Assembly (NCBI GenBank): GCA_040752275.1
Contig: JBFMFH010000077.1
Coordinates: 1 to 43,170 of the forward strand
Direction of reading: 5' to 3'
DNA length: 43,170 nt
DNA from: JBFMFH01 sp040752275
Lineage (GTDB): Bacteria > Acidobacteriota > Vicinamibacteria > Vicinamibacterales > JAKQTR01
Below are positions 1 through 6,678 of this stretch, piece after piece. The notes beneath the pieces are model-generated. The model was not told the DNA's origin. It saw only the letters and a program-made list of their open reading frames with translations, and made no database searches. Each line of letters opens with the position of its first letter. Position 1 is the stretch's first letter. The position numbers and the translations under genes are program-made.

Positions 1-44
1 GACTGAGCATACTCCCGGTATGTGAGGGAGGAGCAACGCCGCCA

Positions 45-60
45 GGCGGGATGCCCCGCC
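45..60. terminator. GC hairpin downstream of the HEPN gene
   Basis: GGCGGG (45-50) pairs with CCCGCC (55-60) across a 4-base loop, 19 bases past the stop of the minus-strand HEPN gene. There is no T-run, so it may be a 3' stabilising hairpin or a weak terminator. Confidence 0.25.
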
Positions 61-78
61 CGGGAATTGTGTGAGGCA

Positions 79-549
79 TCACGGTTCCAGGGCACTAGGG
101 CGGTGTATCAACGTCGGGTCCTGCCGCTTCGGCGGGTGCCAATCGTCGCAAAGTGCCTGCCGTTCTCGTAGGATGCGCTCACAGTCGCGGAGAAACGCCT
201 CGATTTCCGTCGACACGACATTCACCTCGTCCATCGTCGAGGTCGCGAAGTCTCCGTAGTCGCTCTTTAATCGCTTCTCGAAGGCGCGTGGAAACACCCG
301 AAACCGATCGGGCGAGATGATGCCGCTCTTCACGAAGTGCCTTTGAAATAGTGCGATGACTCCGGAGTGTTTGCTCGAATCGACCTGCTCGGTCGCCAGC
401 AGGGCGCGCGCGGCATAAAGGGCAGCATAGTACAGCCGGTTCAGGGCACCTCCAGGAGCATTCATCTGGCACAGTCCTCGCGCCTCTGCCAACGTTTCGT
501 AGGCACGTGTCAATCGGTGACCCACGAGAGCGCGCAGATCGTCCGTCAC
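79..549 (-). CDS. HEPN domain protein (toxin partner of an MNT/HEPN pair)
   Basis: A 156-residue all-helical protein of the HEPN (PF05168-like) type. The family signature is visible near residues 37-75: LNRLYYAALYAARALL, then SSKHSGVIALFQRHFVKSG. HEPN proteins of this type are encoded with minimal nucleotidyltransferases; in studied pairs the HEPN protein is an RNase-like toxin and the MNT adenylylates it. The usual Rx4-6H RNase motif is not obvious here, so catalytic competence is uncertain. The GTG start at 549 lies inside the stop of the upstream MNT gene (4-base GTGA overlap), which indicates translational coupling. The fold is clear; the toxin role is inferred from the pairing. Confidence 0.85.
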   Translation of the reverse strand: MTDDLRALVGHRLTRAYETLAEARGLCQMNAPGGALNRLYYAALYAARALLATEQVDSSKHSGVIALFQRHFVKSGIISPDRFRVFPRAFEKRLKSDYGDFATSTMDEVNVVSTEIEAFLRDCERILRERQALCDDWHPPKRQDPTLIHRPSALEP

Positions 550-887
550 AGATGGACACCCTCCCGCTCGAGGGCCTGCACGAATCCTGTCAGCCGCCAG
601 ACGGGGTGGTTCAAGGTGGACCGCGCGATCACGCGAGGCGAAATGTAGACGTCGTATTCCAGATTGACGTCGAACGCGATATCGATCGCCTGATCCTCCA
701 TGGCGAGCGTGGCCTCCCCGACTTCGAGCAGAATGTCGATATCGGAATCGGGGGTCGATTCGCCCCGCACCTTGGAGCCGAACAGTCTCACGGCCAGCAG
801 GTTCGACCCGAACACCCGGCGCACACCCGCCAGGAACCTGTCCACGGCGGCGCCTTCACGCGCAGTCAGCAGGTTGGCCTTCAGCAT
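546..887 (-). CDS. MNT-type minimal nucleotidyltransferase (antitoxin partner)
   Basis: A 113-residue protein with the pol-beta superfamily minimal nucleotidyltransferase motif: GSKVRG at residues 37-42, then SDIDILLEV with metal-binding aspartates D49 and D51. It is the first gene of a two-gene operon with the HEPN protein, overlapping it by 4 bases. In characterised pairs the MNT protein neutralises HEPN by transferring AMP groups to it. The key residues are present, so this copy is probably active. Start is the ATG at 887. No regulatory repeat was noticed upstream. Confidence 0.87.
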   Translation of the reverse strand: MLKANLLTAREGAAVDRFLAGVRRVFGSNLLAVRLFGSKVRGESTPDSDIDILLEVGEATLAMEDQAIDIAFDVNLEYDVYISPRVIARSTLNHPVWRLTGFVQALEREGVHL

Positions 888-891
888 GCGC

Positions 892-1137
892 CTATCCTAG
901 CCCAATCCAAGCCCGAGGAGACGCGGGTCTTCTCGGTTGTCGGCAACTGTGTGCCGCGAGCTTGTTCACCTCCGCGACCGTAATGTCCGGGAGATCGAGG
1001 CTGTCGATCCAGATGGCATTCGGGAGCGCGTCGGCGCCGCAAAGTATCTCCAGGGTCTTGTGCCTGGCGTGCGGCGCCCAGGCCGACCACAGTCGCCGCC
1101 ACGGCACCAAGGCCGGCGATCAGGATGGCCTTCGCAT
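892..1137 (-). pseudogene. possible frameshifted remnant of a small secreted protein
   Basis: On the minus strand just downstream of the M61 gene, one frame reads AKAILIAGLGAVAATVVGLGAARQAQ, a typical N-terminal signal peptide, but it has no start codon. An ATG at 1137 lies one base out of frame with it. A second frame then continues with protein-like text (TLEILCGADALPNAIWIDSL, then LPDITVAEVNKLAAHS) to a stop at 892. Two single-base shifts would join ATG, signal peptide and this tail. I do not recognise the product. It could also be chance coding-like sequence. Confidence 0.3.
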
Positions 1138-1153
1138 GGCATGCGCCTCAGCG

Positions 1154-2737
1154 CTACCGTCCGCCGGACGACGCGATCAGCCTGGCGAAGTGCTGCTTCT
1201 GTGCGATCGTCGCGGCAGGGTCGACTTCGAGCGCCCACGCCCGCGCCGGGTCGGCCGATCCAGGCTCCAGGAAGCGCAGGCCGAACCAGTCCAGCATGTC
1301 GGTATAGTCGAGCTCCTCGGCCGACGTGAGCGTCGTCCTGAAGAACGCCGACAGATCGACGCCCGCGACCTCGCTCATCGTCTGCTGGAACTCCTCGGGC
1401 GTAAACCCGCGGGCGCCGGAGTAACGCTGGATTGCCAGCCGCATCCCATCGTCCAGGCTCTTCCGATCGGCGGTTGCGCGCCGGATGCGTGCGTCGAGCA
1501 TCATCCCGACGACAGGACCCTTGGTGTAGTAGCTGACCGTCGTGTCGCGGTTGCCGCCCATCCCCGAGCTGGACGAGGTGCCGGCGCCGAGCGAGGCCTG
1601 CTCGAGCGTCATGACCAGGCGGCCGGGCGTGGCCTGCAGCGCACGAATGTGACCCGACATGCCGGCGAGGAAGTCCTCGGGCGTTCCCACGCCAGAGCGC
1701 ACCACCGCGAGATCCCCGTAGTACGTCGTCAGGCCCTCGGAGACCCACAGGCTCGGCGTCGACGGCAACTGATCGTAGTCGAAGGGACCGAGCTCAACAG
1801 GGCGGAGGCGCTTCACGTTGATCGCGTGGAAATACTCGTGGCTCACGAACTTCAGCCAGCGCAGTGTCACGTCGGGCGTCTCGGGGTTCGGGGCCGACGA
1901 GAGGAGACATGAGTTCAGGTGTTCCAGCCCACCCCGGCCGGCGCGAAAGGCGTTGAGAAAGACGTAACGCGTGAAGGGCAGCGTGCCGCCGAGGAAGTGC
2001 CGATGCTCCTCGATGATTCGCGCGAGCCTGCCCGCCGCCGCGGCGCCATCCCACCGCCCGAGATCGCCGAAGTCGGCGAGGACGTGCGCCGTGCCGCCGG
2101 CCACGAACTCATGGAGGCAGATGGTACCGGCGACGATCGGCGAGTCGATGAACACGTCGTAGTCGGGCGCACGATAGTGATGCGCCTTCCCGTCCGGCGC
2201 GGCGTCGAGCGAGGTGATCGACTGCTTCCAGACGGACGGAAGCTCCAGGTGAATCTCGTGGGGGCGTTCGGCCCTTTCGTCCAGGGTGATGAACATCGAC
2301 GGACCGTTCATCACCGCATACTCCGCGCCGACCCAGCAGCCGGTCACGAACGTGCTGCGGCAGAGCAGCTTGTAGGACAGTACGATGACTGGCGCACCGC
2401 CCGTCGTGACGACCCAGTGATTGGGCGTGGGCTTCTCGGTGGTCAGCACCGTGCCGTCGAGGGCTCTCGCCGTGAGCTCACGCACGTTCCGGGCGTAGTC
2501 GCCGAGCGCGTAGTAGCCCGGGGACCAGACCGGCAGCATCAGGTCGACACGCGCGCGCCCCTCGGTTGGAATGCGCGCTTCGATCTCGGCGATGTTCGTC
2601 TCGGGCGCCGGCGCTCGAAGCGTGTAGACGACGGGATCGAGCGTCGCGGTCTGCAGGCGCCCGGCCGTGGGTGCGACGAGCAGGAGAACCGCAGCCGCCG
2701 CGCCGCTCGGCAGTTGCCGCACGCACCAGGTTCGCAT
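1154..2737 (-). CDS. secreted M61 family (glycyl aminopeptidase-like) metallopeptidase
   Basis: A 527-residue protein. Residues 1-30 are a signal peptide (AAAAVLLLVAPTAG core). Residues about 32-190 form the N-terminal beta domain of M61 peptidases. The catalytic zinc motif is HEYFH at 300-304, followed by the family hallmark INVKRLRPVELGPFDY; the third zinc ligand E334 is in WVSEGLTTYYGDL. GLEHLNS (270-276) is also conserved in the family. M61 enzymes trim N-terminal residues from peptides, often preferring Gly or Ala. The protein ends near residue 527 without the C-terminal PDZ domain found in many members. It probably acts in the periplasm on scavenged peptides. Confidence 0.93.
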   Translation of the reverse strand: MRTWCVRQLPSGAAAAVLLLVAPTAGRLQTATLDPVVYTLRAPAPETNIAEIEARIPTEGRARVDLMLPVWSPGYYALGDYARNVRELTARALDGTVLTTEKPTPNHWVVTTGGAPVIVLSYKLLCRSTFVTGCWVGAEYAVMNGPSMFITLDERAERPHEIHLELPSVWKQSITSLDAAPDGKAHHYRAPDYDVFIDSPIVAGTICLHEFVAGGTAHVLADFGDLGRWDGAAAAGRLARIIEEHRHFLGGTLPFTRYVFLNAFRAGRGGLEHLNSCLLSSAPNPETPDVTLRWLKFVSHEYFHAINVKRLRPVELGPFDYDQLPSTPSLWVSEGLTTYYGDLAVVRSGVGTPEDFLAGMSGHIRALQATPGRLVMTLEQASLGAGTSSSSGMGGNRDTTVSYYTKGPVVGMMLDARIRRATADRKSLDDGMRLAIQRYSGARGFTPEEFQQTMSEVAGVDLSAFFRTTLTSAEELDYTDMLDWFGLRFLEPGSADPARAWALEVDPAATIAQKQHFARLIASSGGR

Positions 2738-3137
2738 GGACGCATGCTATCGCGATCGCCCGGCGGCCGACCAGCCCGGATTGCGGCCGGCGCGGCCTAC
2801 CTCGTCGGACGACGGAGAGCACAACGCCGCGTGGGCGGACTGTCGAGCTCAACCCTCAATACCGATTCCTTGATGTGCGTCCGTAGACCTCGATGTTCTT
2901 CGAGGTTTCGAGCCTCACGCATCACAGCCCTATCACAATCTCGACTGTCACTTACCGTCCTCGGTCGGTGTCGCTCGTGACCGACCCGCGACTGTGCCGG
3001 GCGAACGCGAGGCCGCGCCCGCGCAGATCGACCCCACCTTCAGGGCTCCCGCGCCAGGCCATCGAGAGCAGTCACTGCTCGGTGCGAGAGCTGCGTTGCC
3101 AACATCAGGGCTCTGACACACACAAAGAGGGGTTTAG
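2738..3137. other. intergenic, no gene recognised
   Basis: No convincing coding sequence on either strand. The only structure seen is a short hairpin, CCTCGA / TCGAGG at 2888-2905 followed by TTT. It could be a weak terminator on the plus strand but no gene precedes it. Confidence 0.4.
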
Positions 3138-4027
3138 TTGACGAGGCGATCAGGAGCCCTGGCGCAACGACGAAGCTGGCTGAACGCCAACAGGAGGACC
3201 TGTTCCGGCGCGTCGCTGAGTGGGCCGACCGCCTTCTCGACATCACCCGACTGGCGCTGACGCCCGAGCCTGGCGGTCGCGGACATCTTCACGGCACGAC
3301 GGCGTGCCTGAGCGCGCTCTACACGGCCGAACGCTACGACGACCTGCACGCCCTGCTCGCGGCAGAGAACTTCTGGCCGTACAAGCGCTGGACGGTGCGA
3401 GCGCTGGCGGCGCAGGGCAGGAACGCGGAGGCGGTTCAACTCGCCGAAGCGAGCCGCAGTCCGTGGGCGAGCGATTGGGATATCGACCGGCTCTGCGAGG
3501 AGATCCTGCTTTCCTCGGGTTTGGTCGATGACGCGTACGCCCGCTATGGACTGACGGCCAACCGCCGAGGCACCTACGTCGGGACGCTTCGAGCCGTTGC
3601 GCAGAAGTACCCTCACAAGGCTGCCCGCGAGATCTTGGCGGACCTCGTCGAGACGACGCCCGGCGAGGAAAGCAAGTGGTTCGCGGCCGCCAAGGACGCC
3701 GGTCTCTACCGTGAGGCGCTGCCCCTGGCTGAGCGGACGCCCTGCGACCCGAAGACCCTCACGCGAGCGGCCCGCGACCACGGCGATGACCAGCCGGCCT
3801 TCGCGCTGGCCGCTGGCCTTCTGGCCATCTACTGGCTGGCACTGGGCTACGGTTACGAGATCACCAGCGCCGACGTGCGGGCCGCCTACGCGACGACCAT
3901 CGAGCTCGCGGAACGGATGGGCCAAGCTGACGGAACACGGTCGGACATCCGCAGGATCGCGGCTTCTGTCCAAGGCGGCGGCAACCTCGTCGCACGCATT
4001 CTCGGCCGCGAGCTCGGCTTGCCATGA
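3138..4027 (+). CDS. helical-repeat (TPR-like) protein, start unresolved
   Basis: The only standard in-frame start is GTG at 3395, which gives 210 residues. The same frame is plainly coding well upstream of it, reading LVDEAIRSPGATTKLAERQQ, EDLFRRVAEWADRLLDITRL and ERYDDLHALLAAENFWPYKR. It stays open past 3062 without ATG, GTG or TTG, so the listed left end is only where coding character becomes convincing. The protein is alpha-helical with TPR-like helix pairs (AAQGRNAEAVQLAEASRSPW; AAKDAGLYREALPLAERTP), suggesting a protein-binding solenoid. The gene is probably 5'-truncated or carries a start-proximal frameshift. No specific function can be named. Confidence 0.55.
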
Positions 4028-4323
4028 GCAGGCCCACCGACGTCGAGGGGGCGCATGGCTGCCTGGCCGGCCGAGCAGCCAGTCGATCCTCCATGCCAGC
4101 TCCGTCGAGCCCTGGACAGGCGGCCTCCGTGCCTGACCTTGGTGGCCACCCCAAGAATGTGGGCGTCGGCGAGCAAGACAGCTTTATACTGGACGACTCG
4201 GGGGCGAGCGATCTGTTCGGTGGCCGTGCCTCCCGGTCCGCAAGTGATCGCGGCACATTGGAGGACTTATTACAATCGACGGAATCCCGATTGACGCACA
4301 ACCGCAAGTCGTTGATGCTAAAC
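4028..4323. other. intergenic upstream of tRNA-Ser
   Basis: No gene recognised. Candidate promoter elements for the tRNA are TACAAT at 4271-4276 as a -10 box, and TTGACG at 4291-4296 as a -35 box whose expected -10 (4314-4319, GATGCT) is poor. Neither is decisive. Confidence 0.35.
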
Positions 4324-4413
4324 GGAGAGATGACCGAGAGGCTGAAGGTGCACGCTTGGAAAGCGTGTGTAGGGGAAACCCTACCGAGGGTTCGAATCCC
4401 TCTCTCTCCGCCA
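4324..4413 (+). tRNA. tRNA-Ser (anticodon GGA)
   Basis: A complete 90-base type II tRNA. The acceptor stem GGAGAGA pairs with TCTCTCC, followed by discriminator G and an encoded CCA (4411-4413). The anticodon stem CACGC/GCGTG encloses loop TTGGAAA, giving anticodon GGA, which reads UCC and UCU serine codons. A long variable arm (GTAGGGGAAACCCTAC) is typical of serine tRNAs, and the T-arm is GAGGGTTCGAATCCCTC. The last 27 bases (4387-4413) are repeated at 5875-5901, marking this gene as an integration target. Confidence 0.97.
4387..4413 (+). repeat. attL-like copy of a 27-bp direct repeat (tRNA-Ser 3' end)
   Basis: The T-arm to CCA segment of the tRNA (starts AGGGTTCGAATCCCTC) is identical over 27 bp to 5875-5901. 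Tyrosine-recombinase elements that insert in tRNA genes leave exactly this kind of duplicated 3' end. The repeats delimit a 1461-bp segment (4414-5874). Confidence 0.75.
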
Positions 4414-4516
4414 GTTTCAGCGCACAGAGTGACACTGTCCGAGGTGCCGTCGTTATGACTCGGACGCGTCGACGCGTCCCGGAAGGTACGCCTACTGCTT
4501 CCAGGACTTGCATCCT

Positions 4517-4546
4517 TGTCAGAAGTAGGAGCCTGTCTTTCTGACA
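4517..4546. repeat. 8-bp perfect inverted repeat TGTCAGAA / TTCTGACA
   Basis: TGTCAGAA (4517-4524) and TTCTGACA (4539-4546) enclose a 14-bp loop. The hairpin lies inside the tRNA-bounded segment, downstream of the AbiEi-like gene and downstream of the tRNA. It may be a terminator-like hairpin or the end of a small mobile element. No T-run follows in either direction. Confidence 0.4.
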
Positions 4547-4560
4547 TAACACCCACGGCC

Positions 4561-4612
4561 GAGCGTCGCCTCGGCGATTCGCAGGAGAAGGACCGCAGCA
4601 GCTTGACCGCCG
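4561..4612. repeat. diverged direct repeat, left copy, flanking the AbiEi-like gene
   Basis: This 52-bp stretch aligns to 5675-5729 with 43 of 52 bases identical by hand alignment and a 3-base gap. On the minus strand the two copies translate to GQAAAVLLLRIAEAT here and GQAATILLFRMAEAT in the right copy. The differences are conservative, so both look like remnants of the same coding sequence. Confidence 0.5.
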
Positions 4613-4743
4613 AGGGCCTGGGCCGACGGCAGCGATGATGTTGACCAGATCGTGTCGATGCCCGCGATCTGCGTGAGGCCCACGTCCGTGTGGTGCGTGG
4701 GGCTTCTTGGTAGGATCGCTTCAGGAAGAATGTGTGAAGGTGG

Positions 4744-5523
4744 TCACTTGTTGACTTGCCGTTCCAGTTCGCCGATCGCAGCGATGACGTCGTCGAACGC
4801 CGGGACGTCGCCGAAGACCATGCCGGCCATGGCGGCATAATCACGCGTAAGGGTATCGAGCATCGGTGGTGTCGGCGCCAGCGCGAACGTACCAGGTCCG
4901 GCTCTTTGCAGGAGGTCACGCACGACGGGTTGCATCCATGCCGGGAGCGTCGGGAGTCCCGTACGAAGGTCTTCCTGGATTGCCGAACCTCGTGTCGGGT
5001 CCCTGAGAAGTGCGTCCAGCCTCGCGAGGATGTCATCGCCGTCTGTGGCGAGGATGTCCTTCAACCAGTGCAGGGCCTGGACAACCCGCATCGCCGGCCG
5101 ACCGGCCCAGTACAGCTTGCTCGGCGCCGTGAGCTTGAACTGGATCGTCAGCTTGCCTAGCGGAATCGACCGTCGACGCGCGTCGGTGTGGACCACCACC
5201 CGGGCCGGGACGGCCGTGGTCAGGCCGAGGTCGTTGGCGGCGGTCAGCCCGTCAACCAGCATCCGCAACTGATCACGCCGCGCCAGCGCGTCGAGGACTT
5301 TGCGGTAATCTGCCGTGACGAGTTGCTTGGTCAGGGCGCTGGTATGCGGACGGTCATAGAGGCCTCGGTCAATCCGCCGGAGCGTGCCGTCGCGTGCCAG
5401 GCGCTGAAGTACCTTGTCGACGGTGTCGCGGGCGCCGAGGTCGAGGAAGTCGACGGGCGTCCAGACGGTTGTCGGCTCGGCGGCCTGGATGCGGGCACGG
5501 ATGGCGGCAGCGACGTCTGGCAT
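4744..5523 (-). CDS. AbiEi / DUF6088-like type IV antitoxin, without its toxin
   Basis: About 259 residues. The N-terminal third is a winged-helix-like region (VDFLDLGARDTVDKVLQRLA, then DGTLRRIDRGLYDRP). The middle carries the DUF6088 signature: ANDLGLTTAVPARVVVHTDA, RRSIPLGKLTIQFKLTAPSK, AGRPAMRVVQALHWL. Such proteins are the antitoxin and autorepressor of AbiE-type modules, normally followed by an overlapping AbiEii nucleotidyltransferase toxin. None is found downstream here. An ATG at 5547 is also in frame, but I prefer the ATG at 5523 because a perfect 10-bp-arm palindrome (5525-5560) covers the longer start and looks like the operator. The gene lies inside the tRNA-Ser-bounded island. 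Confidence 0.82.
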   Translation of the reverse strand: MPDVAAAIRARIQAAEPTTVWTPVDFLDLGARDTVDKVLQRLARDGTLRRIDRGLYDRPHTSALTKQLVTADYRKVLDALARRDQLRMLVDGLTAANDLGLTTAVPARVVVHTDARRRSIPLGKLTIQFKLTAPSKLYWAGRPAMRVVQALHWLKDILATDGDDILARLDALLRDPTRGSAIQEDLRTGLPTLPAWMQPVVRDLLQRAGPGTFALAPTPPMLDTLTRDYAAMAGMVFGDVPAFDDVIAAIGELERQVNK

Positions 5524-5524
5524 A

Positions 5525-5560
5525 AGATGTCCGATATTTGTACACATACTTCGGACATCT
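5525..5560. promoter_or_regulatory. operator-like palindrome 1 of the AbiEi-like gene
   Basis: AGATGTCCGA (5525-5534) and TCGGACATCT (5551-5560) are perfect inverted 10-mers around a 16-bp AT-rich spacer, immediately upstream of the preferred start at 5523. AbiEi antitoxins are known to repress their own operon by binding paired inverted repeats, so this is a strong candidate autoregulatory site. Confidence 0.65.
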
Positions 5561-5603
5561 GTCCAGCGGCCGACAGCCTCCAGAACTCGGGCCGGTGGCC
5601 GGC

Positions 5604-5639
5604 CAGTGTCCGATATTTGTATACATTATTCGGACATCT
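5604..5639. promoter_or_regulatory. operator-like palindrome 2 of the AbiEi-like gene
   Basis: A second copy of the same element lies 79 bp further upstream. TGTCCGA (5607-5613) pairs with TCGGACA (5630-5636), with the same 16-bp spacing and near-identical spacer (tatttgtatacattat against tatttgtacacatact in copy 1). The outer three bases of the left arm have decayed. The spacer contains TATACA-like promoter sequence. Confidence 0.6.
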
Positions 5640-5674
5640 TCGTCCGCCTGGCCCGGCGCCTTGGGTGCCACGCC

Positions 5675-5729
5675 GAGCGATGTCGCCTCGGCCATCCGGA
5701 AGAGAAGGATAGTGGCAGCCTGACCGCCG
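5675..5729. repeat. diverged direct repeat, right copy, flanking the AbiEi-like gene
   Basis: This is the partner of 4561-4612. The pair encloses the antitoxin gene and its operators. It may represent an older duplication that carried the gene in, or two decayed ends of related genes. Confidence 0.5.
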
Positions 5730-5874
5730 TCTCCAATATGTCTCCACGACCGGGGAAGAATCCTGAGGACTGCCGGGGACTGCCGTGCACAGCTCGACGC
5801 CAGTAACTGTCTGAGACCAGAACCCTTAGAGCCAGAAGTCGCGCGCCATCAACCACTTAGAGAAACGCGTTTCT

Positions 5875-5901
5875 AGGGTTCGAATCCCTCTCTCTCCGCC
5901 A
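5875..5901 (+). repeat. attR-like 27-bp copy of the tRNA-Ser 3' end
   Basis: Identical to 4387-4413, including the CCA end. The preceding bases do not form a tRNA body, so this is a partial duplication and not a second tRNA gene. Confidence 0.75.
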
Positions 5902-5965
5902 TCCACCTTCGCTCGCCCATGGATGCCCGCGAGCTACGGCGCGATGGCTCCGCTGCAGGATGAAG

Positions 5966-5984
5966 TCCCGCCATAGCGGCGGGA
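5966..5984 (-). terminator. hairpin downstream of the small membrane protein gene
   Basis: TCCCGCC and GGCGGGA form a perfect 7-bp stem with loop ATAGC, about 29 bases past the minus-strand stop at 6013. There is no clear T-run. It is a likely transcript-end hairpin. Confidence 0.4.
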
Positions 5985-6012
5985 GGAACTGCGGCCCGAG
6001 GCCATCAATATC

Positions 6013-6432
6013 TCACTCCTTGTAGAGCGCCGCGCCGGCGGCCGCCGCGACGAGGAGCTCGACCAGCCCCCACACCAGCGCCACGGCCATCGAGCCCGCC
6101 GAGAACATGCCCATGGCCACCATGCCGACGGTCGGGTACAGGTACGCGAAGAGCCAGACGGCTGCACCGGCGCAGAGTGCGGTTCTCGGGCCGGGGCCGA
6201 AGCGCGGCCTGATCGCGGCGTACAGCCAGATCACGGCGATCCCGAGAACGAAGCCGCTCACGACGAACGTGGCGTTTGCCATGCCCCCGATGGGAGACAG
6301 ATTCATCCGCGTGATCGCTGCTTCCATGTCCCGCCCGAGCACGGCCATGTACAGGATGAACTCGCTGATGTTGATCACGACGCCCGCCACCAGACCGCCG
6401 ACGATGACCTTTCCGGTGTTGATGGTGCCCAT
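6013..6432 (-). CDS. small integral membrane protein, function unknown
   Basis: 139 residues when started at the ATG at 6432, which has a very strong Shine-Dalgarno (AGGAGGAGA) just upstream; the frame runs further up to 6552 but without coding character. About four membrane segments are visible: VIVGGLVAGVVINISEFILY, TFVVSGFVLGIAVIWLYAAI, ALCAGAAVWLFAYLYPTVGM, and a last one ending in VELLVAAAAGAAL. The order of charges is typical of small Acidobacteria membrane proteins. No catalytic motif is visible and no family is recognised with confidence. It is a single gene read opposite to the threonine aldolase gene. Confidence 0.75.
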   Translation of the reverse strand: MGTINTGKVIVGGLVAGVVINISEFILYMAVLGRDMEAAITRMNLSPIGGMANATFVVSGFVLGIAVIWLYAAIRPRFGPGPRTALCAGAAVWLFAYLYPTVGMVAMGMFSAGSMAVALVWGLVELLVAAAAGAALYKE

Positions 6433-6664
6433 GACGTCTCCTCCTCTCATGGTGCGGCGTACCTGCCGGCCACGCCACCTTGCGCGAGCGACTCGAGGTG
6501 CCGGACCTGCCGTCAATCCGGTCGTGGGGTGGCTGCCCGGACGATCATGCACAAGGCCCGGCTCCTGAGCAAGCAGGTTGACGCGCCAGCGTCGCGGATT
6601 CGTCTTCCCGATTCCTGCGCCGTCGACTGGCGCGGGGATTGCAACGTGCCCGACCCCTTCCTGC

Positions 6665-6678
6665 TATGATCGCGCCCC
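6665..6678 (+). promoter_or_regulatory. extended -10 promoter giving a likely leaderless ltaE mRNA
   Basis: TGCTATGAT carries a TGn extended -10 motif with TATGAT at 6665-6670. Transcription would begin about 6-8 bases later, at or next to the ATG at 6679. No Shine-Dalgarno is present before this ATG, consistent with a leaderless transcript. Confidence 0.5.

Noticed and set aside
2888..2905. Hairpin CCTCGA/TCGAGG as a terminator
   Set aside because: No gene ends just upstream on the plus strand and the T-run is only three bases.
4024..4458. Plus-strand open frame across the tRNA gene
   Set aside because: It reads through tRNA-Ser and has no coding character.
5875..5901. Second tRNA-Ser gene
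   Set aside because: Only the T-arm and acceptor 3' strand are present; no anticodon arm precedes it.
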